DNA of 12,174 nt, taken from Firmicutes bacterium UBA5454 (GTDB lineage Bacteria; Bacillota; Clostridia; Caldicoprobacterales; DTU083). The stretch lies in assembly GCA_002426555.1 (NCBI GenBank), contig DIQU01000055.1:279-12452 (forward strand), in the 5' to 3' direction. Each line of letters begins with the position of its first letter. Within the stretch, counting starts at the first letter, position 1. Below are positions 7,494 through 12,174 of this stretch, one piece after another. Position numbers and translations under genes: made by a program. The notes under the pieces are model-generated. The model did no database searches, had not been told where the DNA came from, and worked only from the letters and a program-made list of their open reading frames with translations.

Positions 7494-7533
7494 AAAGTAT
7501 TACGGTTTACCCGTGGGATAATTGTAATACTTT
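7494..7533. promoter_or_regulatory. 10-bp inverted repeat in the istA leader
   Basis: AAAGTATTAC (7494-7503) and GTAATACTTT (7524-7533) are perfect reverse complements with a 20-base spacer that can fold further (ACCC with GGGA). It sits directly upstream of the istA ribosome binding site. It could be an operator, or an RNA hairpin that limits transposase translation from transcripts entering from outside, as known for some other insertion sequences. Confidence 0.5.
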
Positions 7534-7539
7534 AAAAGG

Positions 7540-7643
7540 TGGCTCTCAAATGCGGATTGACCTTTCGGAATCTATGGCTCTCAGATTCGGAACTGGTGGC
7601 TCTTCACATCGGATTAACTGGCTCTGATACGCTGGAATATTCA
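7540..7643 (+). repeat. Four subterminal repeats of the IS21 relic, right end
   Basis: Units beginning TGGCTCT start at 7540, 7575, 7597 and 7619. The last three are exactly 22 bases apart. Each continues with a variable stretch and a CGGA or TGGA core near position 14-16. They are arranged as transposase-binding repeats of IS21-family ends. Confidence 0.75.
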
Positions 7644-7648
7644 TTTCG
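7644..7648 (+). repeat. Right target-site duplication of the IS21 relic (TTTCG)
   Basis: Copy of the TTTCG at 7005-7009, directly after the right tip GGAATATTCA. The bases on either side do not extend the match. Confidence 0.8.
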
Positions 7649-7653
7649 AGTAA

Positions 7654-7665
7654 TTGCGGTAGAAT
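7654..7665 (+). repeat. 12-bp inverted repeat, right copy (TTGCGGTAGAAT)
   Basis: Exact reverse complement of 6871-6882. It overlaps the end of the TTTCGAGTAATTG motif (7644-7656), the counterpart of the one beside the left copy. Confidence 0.5.
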
Positions 7666-7703
7666 TCTTAATAAAATCTTAATAAAATCGTTACAAAACT
7701 AAG

Positions 7704-7732
7704 TTCTGAATTTCATCATAATATGGTAAAAT
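7704..7732 (+). promoter_or_regulatory. Possible promoter of the cargo genes
   Basis: TTCTGA (7704-7709), 17 bases, then TAAAAT (7727-7732), preceded by TATGG, which supplies an extended -10 type TG. The -35 match is weak. It lies 25 bases upstream of the first cargo start, in a very AT-rich stretch where chance matches are common. Confidence 0.35.
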
Positions 7733-7757
7733 ATAGTTTAGATGGGGGTATTGATAT

Positions 7758-7994
7758 TTGCTTGTAGATACTATGATAAGAATATTTTTTAGCGAAGGGA
7801 GGAGTGGAGTTTATAGCAGGAATTGTATCGTTAGTTATCAAAAAAACGGGGAGATTACACACTTTGCTAAAATTTCAAATGGTGTTGTAACGGCTAAAAT
7901 GGGAAACCTTGAATTAGTAGAGCATAAATATTATGATGCATACTATAATTCAAATAATTCTTATGGTAAAGTAGAATCTTTTTATAAGTGGTAA
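7758..7994 (+). CDS. Small cargo protein of unknown function (78 aa)
   Basis: I do not recognise this protein. The TTG at 7758 has a G-rich GATGGGGGT about 8 bases upstream; an ATG at 7773 is the alternative start. The product is polar and rich in Tyr, Asn, Ser and Gly (for example YDAYYNSNNSYG), with no signal peptide or membrane segment, and seems to alternate short beta-strand-like stretches. The composition is AT-rich like the next gene, which begins 38 bases later on the same strand, so the two are probably cotranscribed. It could be the C-terminal remnant of a larger protein whose front was lost when the element was rearranged; the unusual start codon would fit. Expression is plausible but unproven. 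Confidence 0.5.
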   Translation: MLVDTMIRIFFSEGRSGVYSRNCIVSYQKNGEITHFAKISNGVVTAKMGNLELVEHKYYDAYYNSNNSYGKVESFYKW

Positions 7995-8032
7995 TTTACT
8001 ATTCATTCATAGTTTAAAATAGGAGGATTTTT

Positions 8033-8803
8033 ATGAAAGGTAAAATATATATTGTAATATTGTCCGTTGTCGCATTACTCATAGTAATAAGTATTGTGTT
8101 TATGAACAGCAGGTCTGGGGTGACAGCACGGGCACAAGAATTAGAAGATAATTTTACTCGATTAATGAAAACTATTGAAAACCTTGATCCCCCAGCGAGT
8201 CCTTTTTCTCATTTCCCCAATATTAAGACAAATGAAAAGGAATTAAGAAAACTCTATTCTTTAGGGTTTGCAAGTGTACCATTCATGTTAGATTATATTG
8301 AGAGTGATAATACCAATTATTTTATCAAAGATTTGCTAATATCTGCAGCAACATATAATCTTCATTTACCAAATATGATCGGCGCAATTACAGGTGAGAA
8401 TCAGGAATTTAGCAAGGATAAGGATGCTTATTCCACGATGTGGTATGCAAGAAAACTTAAAGAATACACTAAATCCGTACCAGATTTAGTTGAAAAAATC
8501 TGTAATAGTGACTCTTCTTTCGAGGACAAATGTAAAGAGCTTGATAAGATGGGTATGTTAGCCATTCCCTTCCTGGTAGAGACCATAGAGAAAGGGCAAA
8601 GCGAATGGGAAGTTTGCATAAAACTTCAGACTCTCGGAATGGAACCGGATAATCGTTATCAATATCTCTTTTCCGAGGAGAAGCGTCTCATTGATTACAA
8701 TATGAAAAAAGAACGTATGGAATCCGATTTTAATGTTAAAGAATGGATTGAAGAAAATAGAGACGATCTTCGTATACTGAAAGATTTTTGCACTTCAAAT
8801 TAA
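8033..8803 (+). CDS. Membrane-anchored cargo protein with HEAT-like repeats, function unknown (256 aa)
   Basis: The ATG at 8033 has a perfect AGGAGG just upstream. Residues 5-24 (IYIVILSVVALLIVISIVFM) form one hydrophobic segment after two Lys, so the protein is probably anchored in the cytoplasmic membrane with the rest outside; there is no lipobox Cys. Two stretches match each other: LRKLYSLGFASVPFMLDYIE (about 71-90) and CKELDKMGMLAIPFLVETIE (about 167-186), sharing K-L-x2-[LM]-G-x2-[SA]-[VI]-P-F and a final I-E. This is the look of HEAT-like helical repeats, which usually bind other proteins. The C-terminus is charged and helical. It shows no enzyme motif. A role in host benefit, immunity or the cell envelope is conceivable, but I do not name a family. 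Confidence 0.75.
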   Translation: MKGKIYIVILSVVALLIVISIVFMNSRSGVTARAQELEDNFTRLMKTIENLDPPASPFSHFPNIKTNEKELRKLYSLGFASVPFMLDYIESDNTNYFIKDLLISAATYNLHLPNMIGAITGENQEFSKDKDAYSTMWYARKLKEYTKSVPDLVEKICNSDSSFEDKCKELDKMGMLAIPFLVETIEKGQSEWEVCIKLQTLGMEPDNRYQYLFSEEKRLIDYNMKKERMESDFNVKEWIEENRDDLRILKDFCTSN

Positions 8804-8954
8804 TAATAAGAAAAGAGACTTTATTTGGTTAGTTATCTTTGGTATATAGAGTATAGGGTATATAGGGGTTAGCTTAAATTATTTACTTGTCAATGATATG
8901 CTAATTTTGGTAACTAAGGTGAAAGATCCTCCGTTTGACAACCTAAAAGAGAAA

Positions 8955-9000
8955 AAAGCCCTAAGCTCGTTGTAAATAGCGAGTTTTCGGGCTTTGTATT
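8955..9000 (+). terminator. Intrinsic terminator of the cargo genes
   Basis: AAAGCCC (8955-8961) pairs with GGGCTTT (8989-8995), with an inner CTCG/CGAG stem (8966-8969 with 8980-8983). The T-rich GTATTTTG follows. It lies about 150 bases after the cargo stop and just inside the right end of the element, shielding downstream DNA. The A-run before it means it may also work on the other strand. Confidence 0.75.
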
Positions 9001-9037
9001 TTGCCTAGAAACCTAGCATAATTATTATACAATTATG

Positions 9038-9088
9038 TAGAAAATGTAAACTTTGAAGGTATGCATTACAGAAAGGATATTGGCAAAA
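9038..9088 (+). repeat. Right attachment repeat (attR)
   Basis: Exact 51-bp copy of 4449-4499. To its left lies AT-rich element DNA with a short inverted repeat (ATAATT at 9019-9024, AATTAT at 9031-9036). To its right the purD frame continues for five more codons. Confidence 0.92.
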
Positions 9089-9105
9089 TGACAACGAAAG
9101 GGTGA
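9038..9105 (+). pseudogene. purD: Displaced original 3' end of purD
   Basis: In the purD reading frame this segment gives NVNFEGMHYRKDIGK and then MTTKG and a TGA at 9103-9105. It is the part of the chromosomal purD gene left beyond the insertion point and has no start of its own. Its clean in-frame ending is the main reason to see the right copy as the ancestral gene end, and the left copy's KADS tail as supplied by the element. Confidence 0.8.
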
Positions 9106-9114
9106 GAAAATTAC

Positions 9115-9143
9115 TTGACTTTCCACTGATACTGGTGTAGATT
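9115..9143 (+). promoter_or_regulatory. Promoter of the purine permease
   Basis: TTGACT (9115-9120), a 17-base spacer, then TAGATT (9138-9143). This is a good sigma-A-type match at optimal spacing, placed about 35 bases before the riboswitch aptamer. It lies just outside the integrated element, ten bases after the ancestral purD stop. Confidence 0.7.
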
Positions 9144-9176
9144 ATTATTGTATTAATTGAGTTAATTTGTCGGATC

Positions 9177-9246
9177 CACTCATATTAATCTGCAAATTCG
9201 GTGCAGGTGTCTCTACGTGGCAACCTAATTGCCTACACTATGGGTG
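9177..9246 (+). ncRNA. Purine riboswitch aptamer, guanine/hypoxanthine class
   Basis: P1 pairs CACTCAT (9177-9183) with ATGGGTG (9240-9246). P2 is CTGCA/TGCAG (9190-9194 with 9202-9206), closing the loop AATTCGG. P3 is GTGGCA with TGCCTAC (9217-9222 with 9230-9236, one bulge), closing ACCTAAT. GG at 9200-9201 and CC at 9224-9225 can make the loop-loop contact. The junction contains TCTCTAC, matching the conserved purine-riboswitch core, and the specificity base before TATGGGTG is C (9238), which marks guanine or hypoxanthine rather than adenine binding. Its place ahead of a purine permease fits. J1/2 is one base longer than in the Bacillus subtilis xpt aptamer. Confidence 0.92.
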
Positions 9247-9291
9247 TTCACTTTGCTTATCAAGTAAGCTTATACAAGCTGCAGTTTCCAG

Positions 9292-9325
9292 CAATCGGTT
9301 GAACACTTTAGCCGATTGTTTTTTT
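9292..9325 (+). terminator. Riboswitch-controlled terminator
   Basis: CAATCGGTT (9292-9300) pairs with AGCCGATTG (9310-9318) with one wobble, followed by seven T. An alternative pairing of GTGTTCA (9244-9250, overlapping the P1 3' strand) with TGAACAC (9300-9306) could act as antiterminator. Ligand binding would hold P1, free the terminator and switch the permease off. The alternative helix is my inference and is rather short. Confidence 0.8.
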
Positions 9326-9408
9326 ATTATTGATTACTTAGGGCAATGGATGCCCTTTAAGTATATGGCAATGGGGAATTATAATAATTTAAGGGGAGGA
9401 ATTTATTC

Positions 9409-10821
9409 ATGGAAAACTATTTTAAGCTCAAGGAAAATGGTACCAATGTACGTACCGAAATCCTTGCCGGACTCACTACCTTCTTTGCAATGGCCTACAT
9501 AATAATGGTCAATCCAAGCATGCTGGGGCAGGCTGGAATGCCATGGGGAGCTGTATTTTTAGCTACCATTATCGCTTCCGTCATCGGTACTCTTGTAATG
9601 GGTCTGGTAGCGAATGTTCCTTATGCACAGGCACCCGGTATGGGTCTCAACGCATTCTTCGTTTTTACTGTTGTATTTAATCTTGGTTTTAAATGGCAGG
9701 AAGCTTTGGCTATGGTATTTCTATGCGGTGTAATTAATATCTTAATTACAGTCACTAAAATTCGAAAGTTGATTATCAAAGCCATACCGGTAAGTCTTCA
9801 AAATGCCATTGGTGGTGGTATTGGCATTTTCATTGCCTATATCGGTATCAAAAGCGCTGGTTTGTTAACATTCACTTCCGACCCCGGGACTTATGAACTG
9901 TTGGACAGCGGTACTGTCATAGCCGGTTCCTCTGCTGTGCCCGCTATGGCTGCATTAAACACACCTGCTGTACTGCTTGCTGTTATCGGACTCATACTTA
10001 CCGCTATTCTTCTTATTTTAAAAGTAAAAGGTGCAATTTTTATCGGAATTGTTGTGACCGCTTTGGTTGGTATTCCGCTTGATGTTACAAAACTAGGTGA
10101 TACCATGAGTTTTTCCGAAGCACTGTCACAATTACCCACAACATTTCTTGCAGCTTTTGGAAAACCCGGACTTCTCTCTCTTTTTTCTGATGTCAGCAAG
10201 CTGCCCCTGGTTTTGATTACTATTTTCTCCTTCAGCTTATCCGACACATTTGATACAATCGGTACCTTTATTGGAACAGGTCGACAAACCGGAATTTTTT
10301 CAGATGATGATATGAAGGCTATGGAAGAAAGCTCAGGATTCAAATCCAAAATGGACAAGGCACTTTTTGCTGATGCTATTGCTACCTCCATTGGTGCCAT
10401 ATTTGGTACTTCCAACACCACAACCTATGTAGAAAGTGCAGCTGGAATTGGTGCAGGCGGACGTACTGGATTGACCAGTGTAGTTGTAGCCATATTATTT
10501 GTGCTTAGTGCATTCTTTGCTCCTGTTATCAGCGCGATTCCTGCCGCTGCAACTGCTCCTGCTTTAATTATCGTTGGTATCATGATGCTTTCAGCCTTCA
10601 AAGACATCGAATGGGCAGAATTGTCTGTTGCCATTCCTGCGTTTTTCGCTGGCATCTTCATGGCTTTGGCTTACAGCATATCCTATGGTATCGGAACAGG
10701 CTTTATCTTCTACTGCATCGTTAAAATCGCAAAGGGCGAGGCCAAGGAAATCAGTCCAGTTCTTTGGATATCCACCTTGCTGTTTGTTCTGAACTTTGTA
10801 CTGATGAGCTTACCCCTATAA
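9409..10821 (+). CDS. Purine base permease, NCS2 family (AzgA/PbuG-like), probably guanine/hypoxanthine
   Basis: This 470-residue integral membrane protein imports purine bases by proton symport. It has the usual length and a dozen or more hydrophobic segments. Family motifs are ILAGLTTFFAMAYIIMVNP near the N-terminus, YAQAPGMGLNAFF, QNAIGGGIGIFIAYIGI, LSDTFDTIGTFIGTG and TSNTTTYVESAAGIGAGGRTG, as in the AzgA/PbuG branch rather than the uracil/xanthine branch. The ATG at 9409 has AGGGGAGGA about 9 bases upstream. The guanine riboswitch and terminator in its leader imply that it is repressed when guanine is abundant and support guanine or hypoxanthine as substrate. It probably lay directly downstream of purD before the element arrived. 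It is transcribed alone and ends at a strong terminator. Confidence 0.93.
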   Translation: MENYFKLKENGTNVRTEILAGLTTFFAMAYIIMVNPSMLGQAGMPWGAVFLATIIASVIGTLVMGLVANVPYAQAPGMGLNAFFVFTVVFNLGFKWQEALAMVFLCGVINILITVTKIRKLIIKAIPVSLQNAIGGGIGIFIAYIGIKSAGLLTFTSDPGTYELLDSGTVIAGSSAVPAMAALNTPAVLLAVIGLILTAILLILKVKGAIFIGIVVTALVGIPLDVTKLGDTMSFSEALSQLPTTFLAAFGKPGLLSLFSDVSKLPLVLITIFSFSLSDTFDTIGTFIGTGRQTGIFSDDDMKAMEESSGFKSKMDKALFADAIATSIGAIFGTSNTTTYVESAAGIGAGGRTGLTSVVVAILFVLSAFFAPVISAIPAAATAPALIIVGIMMLSAFKDIEWAELSVAIPAFFAGIFMALAYSISYGIGTGFIFYCIVKIAKGEAKEISPVLWISTLLFVLNFVLMSLPL

Positions 10822-10916
10822 GACCTCATGGTCAGGGTTCAATATCAGCTTTAGTAATCAGCCCTATAAATTTGTTGAGTACTGAAGTGCTGAGTTAGTT
10901 AACAAATGAAAAATAA

Positions 10917-10958
10917 AAAAGCCTTTGTCTGAATTTATACGTTCAGGCAAAGGCTTTT
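10917..10958. terminator. Bidirectional intrinsic terminator between permease and dapB
   Basis: A 17-base arm from 10917 (AAAAGCCTTTGTCTGAA) pairs with 10942-10958 with a single wobble and an 8-base loop. T residues follow on the + strand, and the A-run at 10911-10920 becomes a U-tract on the - strand. It can stop the permease from the left and the convergent dapB from the right. The remaining intergenic DNA (10822-11042) shows nothing else. Confidence 0.88.
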
Positions 10959-11042
10959 AATTTACTTTAATTTACTTTTTGGTTTACCGGTAATTTTACT
11001 TATGTAACTTTTTTGTGGGTAATAAAATCGGCTTGATTTTTA

Positions 11043-11465
11043 CTATAAATTAAAGACTGCCATAATTGATTCTACAGCAGTTTTTTCATTTTGCTGATCA
11101 ATGACAATGGATATCTTGGTTTCCGATGTAGTAATAAGCTTAATGGGGATTTTCTGTTTTGCAAGAACTTGAAAGACTCGAGCTGCAATACCTGACTGTC
11201 GCTCCATACCCAAGCCTTCCACTGTCAGTTGAGTAATATCTTCAAAAACATCTGCACGGGCGCCTTCATCCTCATAAGCTTGAGATAATTCCATGGCATA
11301 GCTCAAATTTTCCAGTGGTAACGTAAAAGAGAGATTAATATGCTGATTCACTGGGGCTGTTTGACTTATCATATCTATGTTCAAATCTTGATCGGCCAGG
11401 GCTCCGAAAAGATCGGCCAGTATTACAGGATTGTAGGGTAAACCATTCATAGTAATCATAGCACG
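11043..11465 (-). other. Tandem ACT regulatory region of the DapB fusion
   Basis: The first ACT domain contains GLPYNPVILADLFGALADQ and LNIDMISQT. It departs from the usual pattern in having NPV where most have a KPG-like turn. The second contains GLGMERQSGIAARVFQVLA and the TTSETKISIVI strand, like the ISTSEIKIS strand of aspartate kinases that takes part in effector binding. A short linker (LDQSPVTNIYTNNDR) separates the reductase from it. Domain assignment is from remembered family patterns, not from a search. Confidence 0.82.
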
Positions 11466-12174
11466 ATCGTTATTAGTATAGATATTGGTTACGGGGCTTT
11501 GGTCCAGCAATGCATCGGACATGGTGTATAGGCCGGATTTTTTCCCTGCCATAAATTTGACAGCGGTTAAAGATCCAAGGGCAAATATTCTACGGGAATG
11601 AGCAGAATGGGTAATCTCAAGGATTTCATCATCACCTGCGAACATAACTGTGTGCTCACCGGCTATGGTGCCTCCGCGAATAGCATGGATTCCAATCTCA
11701 TTAACGGAACGCTTATCGGTTTTGGAGTGTCTGCCATAAACATAATGCCTGGAGTTAAGGAATACTTCATTGACAGCATCTGCCAAAGCGTAAGCAGTGC
11801 CACTGGGGGCATCTATTTTAGAGTTGTGGTGTTTTTCTGTAATTTCAATATCAAACTTGTCTCCAAAAACGGAAGCAGCTTTTTGTATAAGTTCGTACAT
11901 CAGGTTGATTCCAACGGACATATTGGCTGCATGAAAAACAGCCGTTTCCTTGGAATGCTGACGCATCTCTTCCAGGTTTTGCGGGGACAGACCTGTTGTA
12001 GCCACTACCAATGGTGTAGATGTTTTCCTTGATAATTCCAGCAAACCGGGAAGGGCATTTGGAACAGAAAAATCCAATATGACATCTGCCTTTTCCTTTA
12101 CATGAGAGGGATCTTCATATACAGGGAAAGGATTATGTTTGGCAGCAGCAAATTTATCTATCCCCGCAACTATT
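11043..12174 (-). CDS. dapB: 4-hydroxy-tetrahydrodipicolinate reductase fused to tandem ACT domains, 5' partial
   Basis: DapB reduces 4-hydroxy-tetrahydrodipicolinate with NAD(P)H on the way to diaminopimelate and lysine. The frame runs to the right window edge; the first visible residues IVAGID are near the N-terminus, so about 35 residues with the nucleotide-binding loop are missing. Visible DapB motifs are ADVILDFSVP, VVATTGLS, the active-site EKHHNSKIDAPSGTA, IHAIRGG and GLYTMSDAL. Normal DapB ends there, at about 11507. Here about 150 more residues follow: MITMNGLPYNPV to AMELSQAY, then LTVEGLGMERQSGIAARVF, ITTSETKISIVI and a final AVFNL, closely resembling the two regulatory ACT domains of aspartate kinase. 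I infer feedback control by lysine or threonine. The frame is unbroken, so this is a real fusion unless the assembly is wrong. Confidence 0.93.
   Translation of the reverse strand, partial: IVAGIDKFAAAKHNPFPVYEDPSHVKEKADVILDFSVPNALPGLLELSRKTSTPLVVATTGLSPQNLEEMRQHSKETAVFHAANMSVGINLMYELIQKAASVFGDKFDIEITEKHHNSKIDAPSGTAYALADAVNEVFLNSRHYVYGRHSKTDKRSVNEIGIHAIRGGTIAGEHTVMFAGDDEILEITHSAHSRRIFALGSLTAVKFMAGKKSGLYTMSDALLDQSPVTNIYTNNDRAMITMNGLPYNPVILADLFGALADQDLNIDMISQTAPVNQHINLSFTLPLENLSYAMELSQAYEDEGARADVFEDITQLTVEGLGMERQSGIAARVFQVLAKQKIPIKLITTSETKISIVIDQQNEKTAVESIMAVFNL

Larger units (their letters stand above)
7010..7643 (-). mobile_element. Internally deleted IS21-family insertion sequence, 634 bp, with intact ends
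   Basis: The tips are TGAATATTCC (7010-7019) and its reverse complement GGAATATTCA (7634-7643), so the element begins TG and ends CA as IS21 members do. It is flanked by a 5-bp duplication TTTCG. Both ends carry the multiple subterminal repeats typical of the family: GAGCCACC at 7029, 7052 and 7095 on the left, and the inverse (GG)TGGCTC at 7540, 7575, 7597 and 7619 on the right, the last three 22 bases apart. Inside, only the start of istA is left; the rest of istA and all of istB are gone. Full-length IS21 elements are about 2-2.5 kb. It could move only if a related IstA/IstB acted in trans. Confidence 0.85.
4449..9088. mobile_element. 4.6-kb integrated element in the 3' end of purD, bounded by 51-bp direct repeats
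   Basis: Seen directly: identical 51-bp sequences at both ends, one within purD and one followed by an in-frame stop; three minus-strand tyrosine recombinase genes or remnants next to the left end; an IS21-type insertion; two unknown cargo genes; and base composition that changes sharply at the borders. Site-specific integration into the 3' end of a gene, with the element restoring the gene end, is well known for tyrosine recombinase elements, mostly in tRNA genes but also in protein genes. Reciprocal excision between the repeats would release a circle of 4,589 bp and leave one purD end. With two of the three recombinases broken, the element is probably immobile on its own. Confidence 0.85.

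Noticed and set aside
9038..9088. tRNA fragment as the attachment site
   Set aside because: The repeat is purD coding sequence in both copies and has no tRNA-like fold.
9167..9502. Open frame of 111 codons across the permease leader
   Set aside because: It runs through the riboswitch, its terminator and the start of the permease, so it is not a gene.
11598..12032. Plus-strand open frame of 144 codons opposite dapB
   Set aside because: It is the complement of conserved DapB motifs on the minus strand.

Overview
The window looks like a chromosomal segment of a low-to-moderate GC Gram-positive anaerobe, most likely a member of the Clostridia. The evidence is a tightly packed purM-purN-purH-purD run with Firmicutes-type proteins, AGGAGG-type ribosome binding sites, a guanine-class purine riboswitch, and intrinsic terminators with U-tracts. 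The genus cannot be fixed from the sequence alone.

Layout. Positions 1-4513 hold the end of a purine biosynthesis operon on the + strand: purM (5' end cut by the window), purN, purH and purD, overlapping or separated by at most about 60 bases. At the very 3' end of purD lies a perfect 51-bp sequence (4449-4499) that recurs in the same orientation at 9038-9088. The two copies bracket a 4.6-kb integrated element. The right copy still reads in frame to a different stop (9103-9105), so it is probably the original end of purD, and the element supplies the last four codons of today's purD.

The element contains, from left to right: a minus-strand set of three overlapping tyrosine recombinase genes arranged like 'recombinase in trio' modules (the first and third are broken, the middle one is complete); a 634-bp internally deleted IS21-family element with 10-bp terminal inverted repeats and a 5-bp target duplication; and two apparently intact + strand cargo genes of unknown function (a 78-residue protein and a membrane-anchored protein with HEAT-like repeats), followed by an intrinsic terminator. 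The recombinase genes are visibly richer in G+C than both the pur genes and the AT-rich cargo, so the element is a mosaic.

Right of the element (9106-10821) the purine theme resumes: a promoter, a guanine-type purine riboswitch, a terminator as expression platform, and an NCS2-family purine base permease. When guanine or hypoxanthine is plentiful the riboswitch should shut off uptake, so the region once joined purine synthesis directly to purine salvage. A strong bidirectional terminator separates the permease from a convergent minus-strand dapB. That gene (cut by the right window edge) encodes dihydrodipicolinate reductase fused to two C-terminal ACT domains resembling those of aspartate kinase, which suggests amino-acid feedback on the lysine/diaminopimelate pathway at an unusual step.

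The points most worth following are the DapB-ACT-ACT fusion, the purD-targeted element with exact att repeats but decaying recombinases, and the unexplained cargo pair.
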